Positions 34,401-47,932 of a stretch of DNA of 64,000 bases are shown here, in pieces. Origin of the DNA: Guyanagaster necrorhizus (lineage: Eukaryota; Basidiomycota; Agaricomycetes; Agaricales; Physalacriaceae); NCBI RefSeq assembly GCF_019112545.1, contig NW_025064881.1, positions 256,309-320,308 on the forward strand. The letters run 5' to 3'. The position numbers and the translations under genes were made by a program. The number at the start of each line of letters is the position of its first letter. The stretch's first letter is position 1. Below the pieces are notes generated by a model. That model did no database searches, was not told the origin of the DNA, and was given only the letters and a program-made list of their open reading frames with translations.

Positions 34401-37400
34401 GCCAAGTACAGATATCCGGATTCTAAGTCAGTTATTTTTGTCTGCCGGACCCATACTTCGTTCATGTAATTAACACTCGGCATCTGTATCACTTACGGGT
34501 TGCACGCAATCGCATGACGAAAGTTCTAAGGAGTTAGTTCTATCTATAAGTACGTAAACAGATGTGACTTGAACGATGCTGACGTTCACTCCTTAGATAT
34601 CACATTATTGAGCAGGCCGGCACTCTAACATACCAGAACGCCAGGATTCAATGTGTCCAAACCCTCGTGTACCCCGCATCATATAATGGTTGCGTCGTAC
34701 CATCTCGGGACCCCCTCAGTTTGCCATTACGAGGTACTTATCCTCAACGTCTTCGCACAATTGTCTCGGTAGCTTATCTGAAAAGTATCCATGGGACGTT
34801 TCTACACAGTATACTTTCATAGGGGCGACCTACGCGCTGGGTCCCGACCCATCTGGCCGTGTTCGTCCTACATCAGCTGCGCCGACACTACGATCCGACC
34901 CCCGGCATCCACCTTGACTAACGATCGTTTTGTGTCCTTTTAGCCGTGATAATATATTGCTCTCATTATACGAAGCTGATGGCACACGTTTTCGGTCTTC
35001 CTTTACTTCTGCAACAACCTTGTTTCGTGGAATGTTGGCGCGCGAATGCACAAACCAGGCTGATCTTTGTTTAGTCCACAGTTTGCCAGCTATCCTACCG
35101 AAATCAAGATGAGTCACAGTGCACCCGTTCTTTGCATTCTCACGTCGCCGTGCCAACTTATACTTCTCAAGATCTATGAACAATGACCTCCGAAACACTT
35201 CCTAAGGTGTGCTTAGCCGTCTCGCAGCATCGTTCTAGGCTGATGAGCGTGTTACCAGGGACGTTCTTCACGAAGAGGAGTACCGTTAGCCGGCTGGAGG
35301 ATATGCCCGATTCCACGAACGTCGACGTTCCGAGCATAAGAGCCAGGCATCTAAACCATCATTTTTCCGGTCCCGTTCTGCTACGATATTGACGCTACCG
35401 AAGGTTGCGGCCTCCTGGTCAGCAGATGCTCCCGACGCTGTAAACTGTGACACCCTGCGCTGTACGTGCCTTTCTATTACAGTATGCGATGCCGTTAATT
35501 AGGAGTGACATTTTCATCCACTAGGTACAGCTGGCAACCATCTTGCCTCTTGGTGAAACGTGTACATGTGCGCCAGCCGGTTTTCGTCCGTTCAAGCCCT
35601 ACATCGAGTTTAGTCCATCCTCGGGCAAAAAATTTGATACTTTGCTTATACATATTGGGACGTTCCTTTGTTTCACCAAGCTCTTTTTCCCCTTAATTGA
35701 GTGAAATTATCTGTAGTTTTGGACCGTCCTTCCTCCTTTCTTCATTTTCTACCCCCCGGGGGCCTCCGGCATGATTTATCATCTGAAAGTACACGGTGTC
35801 GCGAAAATATCTACGTTCTGACCTCGGGGTTGCCGGCCGATGCCTCATGTTCATCGTTATTTTTTTCTGTTCAAATGTCAGATGAGAGGATCCGGGGCAA
35901 ACCGATGTCAGCGTTGCTATGGAGCATCCCATCAGGTATACAACTATTGGTGCTGACCCCCGCACGGAGAAGACAATGTGCTACTGATATTTGGTGTCTA
36001 GATTATGCATGTTCCGGGCACTAATGACCTAATGCTCTTTTCCTGTCGGCTATAGACTCAAGGGAAGAAACTGAGGCATTGGTAAGGCTAGGATACGCTT
36101 GCCCTTCAAACGAGGAGTATATACCCCAAGTCGAGCATGGAGAATAGGCTGCAAGTACAATTACCTATAGCAAATATTCCGCAGTCGTCGACTACATATC
36201 CATTTCGACTTCCTTGGATATCGACAGATATGACATGCATTGGCGACCAGCAATACAACCTAGCCGCTTCTTTTAACATTTAGATGTCGGACCGAAAGTA
36301 TACATGCCCAAGGCCAATGGCGACCCGAGCTCGAGGACCGCGATAAAGCGTGGCAGTTTAGGGACGCCAAAACCGACTTGGAAAGTGCGTTCATCGTATC
36401 AGATATCGCGTATGAAACTCGTCCACGGCCGGACATTGTATTTGCCCATGCTGACTGGTAGCGGGAGATTTCGGTCAGGAGACGTAACCTTCAATGTCCC
36501 TTCTGCTCTTCCATACTCATCCGTAATTTCTTCAGGGTGGATATTCGCACTAGTCATCGGTGCCGAACTCTTTACGCCGTTTGCTGGGAGCAGAAAACGT
36601 CACGCGTAAGATATATATATTGCCTGGCAACGTTCCGGAAGATGGTCCTTTGCATTTCCCAGCAAAGGCGTCTCTACAGAAGCATGCGTACCCTAAACAA
36701 ATATCCCAGGAAGTCACGGCTGATATTATCTGGTAGTGGTGAGTTCTCATTTCCGCATCCATGCAGTTCTCGTATTCTGACGCCAGAGTATAGAGACCGC
36801 TTTGCCATGGATTCCCTGCGAAGTTCGTGCCTAAGGAGGAAGGGTCGATGATAACCACTGGCCTCATTTCTCGGTGCTATTATCATGTCCTGTCATTTGG
36901 TAGATTAACATCGGACTATCGAAGGGAAAGCTCGCCCCCATGGGACCAAGATACAACAGGAAATGAGTATAATGATATTTATTCAAAAAGAGGTGAACAT
37001 CTGATCATACAGCAACCGACCGGGCTGCATATCGCACGTATGGCAGTGCGCACGACTATGCACAAGATGCTGTGTACTTCTACGCTCAGCAACGGTATTC
37101 CAAGACCACTGTCTGGTCCAGTGGACACGGCAATGACGGGCTCCTGACTTGGCTTGGTGATTTCGTCCTCGAATTCCCGATCTTATTGACTAATTTCCTG
37201 TTCTTAGTACGTCCGCGTCGGACTCACAGCCTGCAGTTTCAGGTCGCGAACGAACATCCGAGTTCCTACGAGCCAGGACAATAATGAAAAGCTGTCCAGA
37301 TCCCCCCCGATTCGACTTTTGCTGATAAGTACTTTTTGGGACATTTGGTGAGTGGGTTGCTGGGTATCCAAATTATCGTGCGAGGTGAGTCATTCGATGT

Positions 37401-38604
37401 CATAATGCAGAACGGGTTCGGGAAGGTGCTGGCTTCATGTCAAGGATATTGGTAATAATATTGCTGTTGCCTCCGAGACCGGACTCGATAGGGCGGAATG
37501 TGACTCGTGGAATTTCTCGGACCCGGGCGCTGTTATGTGCGCGTACAAAGCTATCACTTAAACACTCTCAGGACTATATATTCTCCTGACTAGAAGCGCA
37601 AGTTTATAGGGTCGAACTGATGCGAATTGACGGGAGTTGATACGAGAACCATTGTGCTGACAGAGGTATACAGAATGGCCTCAAGTCGATGAATTCAGCT
37701 TCAGCCGTATCTCTGACTACGAATACCAATATCTGAATAATCAAAGAATAAAAAAGAGTGGTGACCGTGTTATTACCCATATGCCGGAGCAAAGTTCAGA
37801 GAAGACAGTGATGCGCCAGCGGCGGCCCATTCAACGGTTCCTGCAAGCACATGGAATCGAATCCTGAAAGTGTAGATCCTAGGGGTGATGAATATGGATC
37901 CCTTCCCTTAGAATTGAAGGCCGGGCTGTAGAACAGCGGCCGACCTCGATGCCAATATGATTTGCCCCACGACCTGGATGTTCGAGACCGATCGTTGGCG
38001 TTAGACCCTCGGGCCGATATGTCCCACAGACATTGTATAATGTTCTGCTTGGCAATTGGGAAGCAGCAGAAGCCTGCAAGTGGCGGCATCCCCATCGAGA
38101 ACTACATTTCATCAAATCGTTAGCATTATTCCCCCAATATGCATTTGGGGATCTCTGACTTGGTAGGAATGGCCCGATACCGAGGTCACAGTGGACCATC
38201 AGGTGGTTCCTTGTTGAACACTGTCCCAGATAAGCGATGGCTTCGAATGGTAAGCGTGCCAGGAAGATTGCGAAAAAAGATTGAAATACGGAAGCAGGAG
38301 AGGAAAACAACCACAAATATCTGCTCTTCATCACTGACAGCTGCTTCAGGTCTTCCAAATAATACAGAAGCGAAGAATACCGCTCACTTCGGTATGTCTC
38401 CTCGTTCCATGTCATGGCACCGTTCTTGGGAGATGAGGCATGCATTGTTCTAGGCACGGAGGAGCTGTTTTTTGCGGTTAGTCTCGATTTGAGGTGCGTT
38501 TCGAAATTATACGTCCCGCCAACCTACTTGCTAAAATCTTGGTGTTCACATATTTCAGGCGTTCGATCGTATAGTCCAAGAACTGAGCTATTCCACGACT
38601 GGGG
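31432..38604. other. 7.2 kb without a nameable gene
   Basis: Open frames are short and lie on both strands. A few stretches look coding in one frame. On plus, 36600-36720 reads 'LPGNVPEDGPLHFPAKASL', and 37030-37200 reads 'AHDYAQDAVYFYAQQ' and 'TTVWSSGHGNDGLLTWLGDF'. On minus, a 192-codon frame lies at 37879-38457. Frames shift every 100-200 bases and I could not chain exons or recognise a family. Decayed genes are more likely than functional ones. A 10-bp inverted repeat (ataaggcaag / cttgccttat) lies at about 32893-32935. Confidence 0.4.
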
Positions 38605-39882
38605 ATGAGCCAGCAACCCAATATTCCTCAAGAGGTCATCGATTTTCACATCATCGGCAGACTATCCCGGGACCATAGGGCGTTGAGAGCTTGCGCCCTG
38701 GTCTGTCGTGCATGGCGCGTTCCCGCTCAAAGCCGTCTCTTTTTCCACGTCGAACTCGGCTGCCCACTAGAATCGGATATACCGAATTGCGGTAAATTTC
38801 GTCGCATCCTACAATACTCCCCTTCTCTCGCGCTCTACGTTCGAAGTGTCGAGCTGGCTGATGGAAGGGGTAGCGGGAAATGGATGACCAGCTCAAAGCC
38901 GAGTTTATCCGCAATACTTCCCCAGCTCGTCAACCTGATAAAAGTCGAGGTTAGGTTCAATTCATTGGAAACTTCGTGGCGCGACGTCTCCACCTTACAA
39001 GACCCCCTTCGTCGACTCTTCCAGCAGCCGCACGTCGAAGGGATTGTCTTACGTGGACTTTCCAAGTTGCCTGACTGGGACGCGCTTTTCGGAATGTTGA
39101 CAGGCTGTCGTGCCGGCCACGTTAGACTGTATCACGTCACTCTTGATCCGCACACAAGGTCGTCTCGTCGTCGGAACGGTCCCGCAATTCGACGCCCCAG
39201 ATGCACCATTGGTACGTTCGACGTAAACCTCACCGCCGACGAAATGGAGGATTTCGCATTTTGGGCGAATAATCCTAGATCGTGTATGGATATCTCTGGT
39301 CTCCGAAGATTCTGTTATTATGGTTTAGCAGTGGAGGAGTTTGCAACGTGCAACAACGTACTCAATGCGGCTGCCTTCAGTTCGCTGGATACTTTCGAAC
39401 TGCGAATCGAGGATCTTTATGGTACGTTCTTCTGTTCCTCAGATTTTTTCATCCTTGGTCAAATTTTCTTGATTGTAGCCTTCATGACCGCACCCAGTTT
39501 TGTGCCACTCGCTATAAGTCGCCTGCGCCACTTTCAGATCACCTTGGAGGATGCTTTCCAAGACCGGGCAAGGGTGTTGTGCAACTTGGTACAGTGGTGT
39601 ACCCGGATCTTCGAGAATGCAGGGCAGAACACCATAGAGGCGGTGACCCTGTCATTCGCGCAGTGGGGAACCGAGCGTCGGGATTTAGATCAGCAGTTGG
39701 CCGCATGGAACGCTCTCGATGCGATGCTGATGCGTCCTCACATGCACGGCCTTCGTCACGTTACTCTCCTCTCTGATAGCGAGTTCGCGGATTATCGGAG
39801 AGCGGCACAGGCTTTTTTGAGATCTAGAGCGGATGCTATGTTCCCACTGCTTAGGGCTAGGGGAGCATTACGCGTCGTATGA
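38605..39882 (+). CDS. F-box protein
   Basis: Two exons, 38605-39421 and 39479-39882, with a 57-nt GTACGT...TTGTAG intron, in frame and stop-free. Spliced protein 406 residues, unspliced 425. The F-box lies at the N-terminus: 'IPQEVIDFHIIGRLSRDHRA' followed by 'LRACALVCRAWRVPAQSRLFFHV', a form common in agaricomycete F-box families. The remainder has leucine-rich helices and strands without a catalytic domain. The gene looks intact. It is a likely SCF adaptor by family, with unknown substrate. Confidence 0.8.
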   Translation: MSQQPNIPQEVIDFHIIGRLSRDHRALRACALVCRAWRVPAQSRLFFHVELGCPLESDIPNCGKFRRILQYSPSLALYVRSVELADGRGSGKWMTSSKPSLSAILPQLVNLIKVEVRFNSLETSWRDVSTLQDPLRRLFQQPHVEGIVLRGLSKLPDWDALFGMLTGCRAGHVRLYHVTLDPHTRSSRRRNGPAIRRPRCTIGTFDVNLTADEMEDFAFWANNPRSCMDISGLRRFCYYGLAVEEFATCNNVLNAAAFSSLDTFELRIEDLYGTFFCSSDFFILGQIFLIVAFMTAPSFVPLAISRLRHFQITLEDAFQDRARVLCNLVQWCTRIFENAGQNTIEAVTLSFAQWGTERRDLDQQLAAWNALDAMLMRPHMHGLRHVTLLSDSEFADYRRAAQAFLRSRADAMFPLLRARGALRVV

Positions 39883-39885
39883 GGT

Positions 39886-41400
39886 ATGTCATCTTTGATC
39901 ATCGTAGAAGAAGATGCTGATTCTGTCCGATTTAGGATCAGGCTCGTGTTATACACGCTGGAAACCTCGGATTGTATCTGTTTACCGATGTATCATTCAA
40001 TGCCGGACAACATCTATATCAGAAACTGTTCATATGTACATGTAGAAACGAGGTCGTTACGCCGGGGGAAGGAAGTCTGCTTCGATTTAAATGTACTACT
40101 TTATTTGGTTTGGGAATAATTATATTTCTGTATATATTACTTACTGCATCTCCTTTTTCCTTTCCAACTCGATCCAAGACTTCGTTCGAACTCTATATCT
40201 AGCGCTAGTCAAGCGGTCGTTAGGGTATAACGGGGTAAAAGCTCTGTTGCTTTTAATCGCTGCAACGCTTGCTTGTTCAGCACTAAGAAAGAACTTGCGA
40301 AGATATGTATGTAGGTAGGTAGAATTACCATCGCTGACTGACGACATCATCTAAATAATTTCAACTGTGCCAGGTTCAGAGATATACCTAGGCCAAATCA
40401 GATCAAGTGAGAAGCAGAAGACGACTGAAGGTGAACCCAGGCCACCAAGCAAGATGCGCATGGACTCCTATAGAGCTACCTTGTTAGAAGAACCCAGTGG
40501 CTAACTAAAAGGTCCGTCTTCGTTGTGGCTAGAATACCAAAAACTCCTGTAGCCAAGTGGGGAAACCTGAAGGTTTTTATCATGCACTTCAGGGCTACGA
40601 TGAATTCGTAGTAATTGAAAAGACTAGAGAATGTGAGGGAGGGGTTTGATAAAAAGGGTACTATGGTCCTGGGAATCAAGCCTCCGTAAGAGATTTTAGG
40701 TCAGTAGGATCTGGGCTGTAATTCCTTGACAGATGATTGTTATCATAATGAGACTTGCCCTACCGGATTGCAGGGTCTGGACCTCGGTAATTATAGCGGA
40801 AATACAGCGCATAAGGCAGCATAAACGGGATCGTCCGTGCTGTAGACGGGCAACTCTGCTCGTCAGAAATGTATATGCAACGGCTCAAGGAAGGAGGCAG
40901 AGAAATCATCATTACCGGTGCAAGGTCCCACATCATGTACCAATTAGAAATGGTTGCATTCAAGAAACCTAGTTTATGAAGGCTCCTTTATCGTGTTGAG
41001 TACTTTCACCGGTCACCGGTTGATATGAGGTGCAAATGGGGCCATGAATCATGAGAGGCGTTAGAAAGCCGGGCCAGAGGAAGAGAGCTTAGCAAATGGT
41101 TCAGACTGCGAGGTGGTGAACTAATTTGCTCCAGTCAAAATGAAATCAAAATCCCGGACGTTCCATTTTGGCTTGTGCAAATCCACCGCCACCCGCAGTG
41201 TATGGCGGTCTTCAGAGGTGAAAGCCGGGTCACGTGATGGCGACAGATCGCTTTCTTCTTTTGTCACTGTTCAGTCAATGCCGGGGACTGTTGCTTTGCT
41301 GCCACTGTCATCTCATTTAGATGCAATGGCTTCCTCAAGGCCTTTGCAATACAGCCATGACAGAGACTACAGAAAGCTGACACTTGGATTATGTCCCTCA
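39886..41400. other. intergenic region
   Basis: Short frames on both strands without domains. At about 41.4 kb the sequence changes to an AT-rich, CpG-free composition that marks the start of the retroelement cluster. Confidence 0.45.
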
Positions 41401-42843
41401 GAATTGTGAAGGATCAGGAATTTGCAAAGTGAGCTGCAAAATGCTTATATCTGAAATACCATAAGTATTTACTTTTCAGCCAGACCAAGGCCCATGAGCT
41501 ACATATCATCTACCATGATCTGTTAACCTCAGCAGCATTGCACTAGTGCATCAACTCATTTTGGCATTGCAATCATGGTAATGAGTGACCATGATGCTGG
41601 ATTACTTCAAAATCCAAGGCTGCATTTTCCTGTTTATAAATCTTCACTTGCTTGCATCCATTATCATGAATCTTATTCTTTTCTCAGATGTAATGTCTTA
41701 TTTGCACTGGTGGCATTGCTTTAGTACTCTGAAGACAAGAGAATGCTGATGGAATCTGTGGATATGGATATCACAATGATTATCAGAATTATATCATTAT
41801 ATGTATAGGTGCATGACATACTTGGGTTTTTGGATACAATATTAACATTACAACCCAGATACCATGCAGTGTCTTACATCTGGCCTTTGGAGTCTATGTA
41901 GTGTGAAAATGCCTGTGTAAGGCTGTTTTAGCTGAAAATGAACAAGTGTCATAATAAGGGTATTTTGCTTGTGGATAGCAAAGTTGTCATGCCATTGTAG
42001 CTATTTGATTGATATGATGAGGGTAGAAAGAGAGAGCTATCAACAGAGACTTCTCTGAGTATATAAGTGAATAAAATCAGAGCTTTAGAGATTGATGGCA
42101 TTAGGCTGTATGAGGAATCTTTCAAATCCCAATAAATAATGGACAAATCTTGAAAATGATACATGAACTCACCAAATCAATATAATAGCATGCAGCTAAT
42201 GTTCATTCACCTCCAATAATTGGTCAACAGACTATGATTTTGAACATCTGTATAGGCAAAAGAGCTGCAACACCCTCAAGATATCCTCTATGATAACTCC
42301 ACTTTCACTATTGCCATGCCATATCATTTGTACAGTATGATCTAACTTTCTATACAGTCATCTATGGTGGCCTAGTACATATGTATTAGAGACAAAGAAC
42401 CATCATGAAGACATGCTGAACATATAAAACACAAGACTTGGTTATATCAATAGCTGCTATGTGAATATGCTTACATATATCATATATAGCTATATGATCT
42501 CAGAAACTTTACTATAGCCAAGTATAGCATAGCATTGAATAATTTCTTTAATATTTATTCTATATTTCCACTATATATCTAGTGTTGCCTATTTGAGACT
42601 TAGAGCAAACACTGATGCAAAATCCATGCATTCTATGATTTCAAACAAGGCTATAGTATTGATGGCTTTAGCACCATAAGCTATTTATATATATTTACTA
42701 TTTTTATCTTATCCTGTGATATTTTGTATCTATTCTTACTTGACTCTAAACTCCTACTGTTGCTATATTATTCAGTGGAATGTATACCTTCTCTCAAGTC
42801 TATTATGCTCTCCTTCTGAACTATCAGCATCTAAACTCCAACA
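41401..42843. mobile_element. CpG-free AT-rich sequence, probably old LTR/retroelement DNA
   Basis: Almost no CpG occurs over 1.4 kb, with no open frame above 72 codons. Its right end, '...ctccaaca' at 42843, is followed by a primer-binding-site-like 'ggttataggctttgagcc', so the last few hundred bases are probably the 5' LTR of the Copia relic to the right. The LTR start is not defined. Confidence 0.4.
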
Positions 42844-45800
42844 GGTTATAGGCTTTGAGCCTCTTTAACTTCTATTACTCACTTTCTTGGTCTTGACTTC
42901 TATTTCACTCACTTATTATCTCTCTTGTGCTTGCTATCAGTAGTGCTGTATAGTATTTTTCATACTTATTCATACCTTATTTGTCAAGGATTCAGCCATA
43001 TATCTATTGATCAGGTTATCAGTCTGTTTGTTCTAAATTTACTTATAAGTTTATATATTTCTGCTTGATCATTTTCATACTTACTTCTGTCTATTTTTCT
43101 TCTGTTCACATCTCAGTCATTTATCACCATTACAAGTGAAGACTGAGATTGTTGTTTATTGACAGATTATGCAGCCCTATTGCCTTACTCTGTAGATTTA
43201 GATTTTTACAACAAGCACTCATATCTAATCCAAAGACTCAATCCAAGTGGCAACCTCTTGGACCTAACTTTGGCCCTTGTATTGACTTTAGAAAAATTTT
43301 CTTTGAAACTCTTATCTTCTATAAAATTTTTCTGATATGTTGTCAGGAAATGCTTTCTCAACCCAAATCCTACTGTTCAAACTCAATGAAAATGAGAAAT
43401 CTAACAGAGAAAACTGGACTGCATTTGAAATGGTAATAGCTGAAGGAGAATCATGAGGATTAGTCAACTACTGGAAAAATTATATAATAGTATCAGGACC
43501 CTCTCTGTTACCTACTCAAACTACTGGCCTCACCAGTCTTATTTCCAATAAATATCAATACATATAAAGAGAGAGCTGTGCTCTTTTTTCTATTATTCAC
43601 AATATGACAGATGTCTTCAGCTTTAGACTCAACACTTGAAGTACATCTTATGTGGCCTGAACAAAACTGAAGACACAATATGGTGCTTATTCAGATCTTG
43701 TATAAAACTATCAGCAGAAAATCCTTCAAGCAAATGTCTATAAAAAAGAGGACAAGGTATCTTGTGATGGAGATCATATTGAAAAGATGAGATGCTTACT
43801 GAGAAAAGCTAATAATACAGGGGCCACCATGAGAAAAGAGACATTTACTATCATCCTCCTCAATTCCTTCTCTGAATTATGAAATTCTGTCATCAGTATT
43901 TTACATGATGAAATGGACTTGACAGTTGTTATTGCTCATCTTACTGCATGTGGAGAAAGGTTAGCTGGAAGGAGAAAGATAGCTGGCACAGCTATCTTGA
44001 ACCAGGCTCTTTAAGTCTCAATCAATTCACTAGCACTACAGGTTTAAGGCTTGTCAAGCAGAAAGGAGACAAAGCCAAGTAATGAGAAATTACATGCAGC
44101 AAATGAGCACTATAAAGATATTGGCTATACTATTAATGAGTGCTGGAAAATCAGAGAAGGGAAATAAGACCAATACCCTATCATGATGGAAGAGAAAATA
44201 GAATATTCAATTGCCAACTGTAAATCTCACTCAATTCACAAACTCAGACACAGATGTAATAACTAATGTTTTTGTATTAAATGAGACCTTAGGAGAAGAT
44301 GTCAAGAGGATGATTGATGACCAAATCCAACATGCTGAAAAGACATAGATGGCTAAAGACATAAATGTATTAGACTTGTCAAAACTTTTCAGTGATTCTG
44401 GAGCTAGTACCCACTTTGTGAAAGAGAGAGTTGTTTTCTCAGTCTATATTCCACTCACAAACATTGCCAGTGGTTTGTCAAAAGATGGTGTAACCTTTAA
44501 GATCAAATAAATAGGGATCATAGCAATAAAAATGTCAATGAACAGGATTGAAAATGTGATAAAACTCTAAAGGACTCTTTATTGCTCAAATATTTCAGCA
44601 AACTTGATTTTGGTCAGTTGACTGGACAAGAATGGGTGGAAAGTCATATATAGAGAGAGTAAAGTAATGTTCATTGATCTAAATAGCATTCTCCAATTTG
44701 ATAGTGCACTTGTTGGAAATTTGTACTCTATAAATAGTATTCTGATCTATCAGGATTCTCATATCACTTTAACAGTGTGGTCCTTTAATATTGCAACCCC
44801 TTTAAAAGTGTGGCATATGTATTTTGTCTATCACAGTGTGGATTATATCAAAGACATGATATGAAAGGATCTAGTCAATAGGTTAAACATAAACCTGGCC
44901 TAAAGCTCTCAGAGAAGTGTGAATCTTGTATCTTGGAGGATTAAAAATAGAGGCCGTTTGATATGATGGTTGTTTCAGCAAGCCAAGTCCTTGAATTAGT
45001 TGCCATAGATATCTGGAGTCCAGCCAGAGTTCAATCAATTGGTGGTACAAAATATGCCATAGGCTTCACAGACAATGTGTCTTCTAGATGTGGAGTATTT
45101 TTCCTTCAAAATAGAAGGTCTGAAATGACTCTATCAGCTCTTGACTCATATACCACAGTTGCTGAGTGACAAACCAGCCAGAAGTTGAAGAGGATCCACT
45201 ATGATAATGAATTTGACTATCAATTATAGCAAGACTGAATAGCTGCCAGAGGGAGTCTTAATTGAACCAATGGCTTCATACTCTTCTGCTGCCAATAGAA
45301 TGGCAGAGAGAACCTTCAGAATTATTTTCAGTTCAGTATGAATCATGCTTATTAAAGCAGGCCTGTCAATGGATTGATGGGCAGAAGCAGATGACTTTGC
45401 AATAAAGGTTGGAAACTTACTACTGATGTTGAGACACCCAGACAAAATTCCTGAAGAAGCATGATCACAAAAATGTCAGTCAGTTGAGTACTTACAAGTG
45501 TGGAGGAGTCTATATTATGCAAAGCTTTCTGAGGCAAAGAGAGAGAGTAAATTGGCTCTATAAAGCCAAAAGAGATATATGATCAGATAAGCAGGGCATG
45601 AAACATACCAAATCCTACTAGAAAGACAGGGAAACTATATTATTACATCATATGATATCCTCTTTGAAGAACTTATTTCTTCTCAGACTGTGTCTCTTCA
45701 AAGGGAAATTATTGAGAACTTGATAGTTTAGAGGCAACAGTATAAATGGGCAATCCCTCTCCTTTCCTAGAATGCCAATCTCATATTCCAACTCTCCAAA

Positions 45801-45930
45801 ATTCAAATGACAATCCTGCAGCATGCTAAGTACTAAATCAAATTCATATCCATGATCAACCTGATGATGAAAGTAGATGTCCCAGCCAAGCACCAAAGTA
45901 CTTATGAGAACAAATTAAATCAAGTGAGTA
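42844..45930 (+). mobile_element. Ty1/Copia retrotransposon relic (plus)
   Basis: Translating in changing frames gives Copia parts in order. Gag: 'ENWTAFEMVI', 'GLVNYWKNYIIVSG' at 43410-43495, 'IEKMRCLLRKANNTGATM' near 43780. Protease: DSGAS at 44394-44408. GAG-pre-integrase: 'LISVSTI..NGWKVIY'-like near 44600-44660 and 'LVGNLYSI'. Integrase core: 'LVAIDIWSPARVQSIGGTKY' near 44995-45056, 'GFTDNVSSR' and 'IHYDNEF'. A GNYIITSYDILFEE-type linker lies near 45630-45670. Stops are frequent and CpG is virtually absent. Reverse transcriptase and RNase H were not found after about 45.9 kb, so the element is truncated as well as mutated. Confidence 0.75.
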
Positions 45931-46909
45931 CCTTCAGAGAGAAGAAGCTGCTAAGATCCAAGGGATGCACTGGATGATTAACAATGCTGGAATGACACTA
46001 TCATCATGTCTTACTCAGCAACACACAATAGACAGCCAGCAATAGCATGCTGACAGAAACATTCTCATGCTCTTTTTATAACAGGAGTTGCAGCCCATGA
46101 GAAACTCACCATAACAAAGATATTAAAGGATGATAATGATGCCAGTAAGCATGAGCACAGTATTATTATGGAAGACAATGAGTAGAAGATATAGTAATGA
46201 GACAATAGTCACCTATAGAGTAAAGAACTTTCTAGACAGTATTTAAGACAGTAGTATACAGTGATGTACCTCAGTCTTAAGTTAAGGTTAATACACTTAC
46301 TAAACTCCTAGACCTCTGGTGTGACTACCTCTACCAACACACTGGTGAATATAGTTTACTGACCTCTCCATATCATTCCAATCATTCTCATTCTATATCT
46401 CATCATTATCATTATCCTTCTATATCAGAAACTCCTGAATATAGCAGATCTTGATAGAAGCAGTGCAGAAGAGTTGTGAGTGTTTGGTAGTCACCTCACA
46501 GTTAGTTTGAAACTTTACATGCTCTGGTCTGATGACTTTTAGCCTAGGACATATACATGAAACTAGCACTCAGAAACCTCATTGTAACCTAATTCACAGG
46601 CATATGCCTGCTCATTGCAGTAACAGAAATAATTAGATACCATGTCATATGAGCTCCAAGAGAGAGAAGATGATGAAGAAGAGAACTGGAGAAGTGGAAG
46701 GCCTAATAAAAAGTGGTTCTTCTTTGTAATGTTCTCTAACCAGCTCTCTTTGCACTCTTGAGTCAAGAGAGCATCATCATCAGACTCTCAGTTAGCAGTG
46801 TTAGCACTGAGTACATCATCAGATCTTCAAGCTCTGAAAGTGACAGCTGATCTCCAAGCTCAGAGCTCAGAGACATTCCTTTTATCATATGAATGGCCAC
46901 TCCTATCTC
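45931..46909. other. CpG-free sequence between Copia relic and Gypsy element C
   Basis: No recognisable protein remnants. The composition is the same as the flanking relics. Position 46910 is the sharp start of an LTR. Confidence 0.4.
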
Positions 46910-47370
46910 TGTTATGATTTTTTCTCTTTTTTCTTCTTATGATTAACCCCTATTTATGCTGAGTCAGAGTGCCTAGACCAGTGCTTAGGACCATGGGAGA
47001 AGCTTAGTCATCACAATGAGCCAATCCATCATTGTCCTCCAATGTAGTGACCAGCCCTTGATGATGCACAATCAACCTTTTGTGTATAGTAGTGATGCCT
47101 AAAGACAATAGGCACAAGGACTTGGAAATATACAATAGGAAGTCTTATATTTAGCCTTACAATGTATAGTATATAAGAAGACTCACTCTCACTGGTAATC
47201 TCAAGCTTCAAGCTAAAGTTTATGCATTCTCATCTTACTCTTGAACTATCTTATAAAGTCTTAGAGCACTTGATCAATAGAGCACAACAGTGGACTCTAA
47301 TGGAAGACTTGAATGCAAAGTCACACTAGTTTATCACATGTTTCAGATTATATGTGGCTTGAGCCTAACA
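46910..47370 (+). repeat. 5' LTR of Gypsy element C (461 bp)
   Basis: It begins TGTTATGATTTTTTC and ends ...GCCTAACA. It aligns with the reverse complement of the element A LTR (47933-48449), including 'acccctatttatgctgagtcagagtgcctagaccagtgctta'. Nearly all CpG positions of the relatives are TG or CA here. The plus orientation is opposite to elements A and B. Confidence 0.75.
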
Positions 47371-47932
47371 ATTAGCTTGAAGCTTCTAGCTTCTCTTTCT
47401 TTATGCACACTAGCACAGAAGAAACTGAATGCCATCTATCAATCCATCATCTCCCAACTTGGACTACAAGTTTTTTGAGCTCTTTGCTTCTATCATCAGA
47501 ATATTGTTAGGATTATTAGTGATCATCCAGCTGTGCTAAGGATACCAATCAATCACAGCCTGAGCAGTTAGACACTATCAGGAATTTCAGCATATCTGCC
47601 AAATTCTTAGGAATGTAACCTCTGATCTACCATTATATGACATCTCCACTTCCATCCAACTCTTCTTCCAGCCCATGGAGTGACCCCTATCTGAAGCCAG
47701 ACCTAGTGGCTCACATATGGGGGATGTTCAAGAAGAGCACAGATACTCCTCTCAACCCCAATGACCTGACAGTAAAAACTGCAACCTTAGCCTCACAGGA
47801 TTTCAGAACTCATAGATCCCACCCTTCATCCCTAATCATGAGAATGAGGACTTCTCTGAGAACTTCTTTAATGACTCACCATCCTCCATCTCTTCCACTG
47901 CCCTGAGAGAATCTGGCATTGGAGACCATGCT
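47371..47932 (+). pseudogene. leader ORF of Gypsy element C, interrupted by element A
   Basis: Plus frame from about 47476 reads 'FFELFASIIRILLGLLVIIQLC', then stop, then 'GYQSITA', 'RHYQEFQHICQILRNV' and 'DLPLYDI', matching the first ORF of element B residue by residue. Stops sit where B has His or Trp codons. Further on, 'ENEDFSENFFNDSPSSISST' is open in another frame. The internal sequence is cut at 47932 by the LTR of element A. The rest of C should lie to the right of the window. Confidence 0.75.

Noticed and set aside
37879..38457. 192-codon minus frame as a gene
   Set aside because: Open and ATG-started but with no recognisable domain and no flanking exon support; mentioned only as a possible scrap within the unassigned region.
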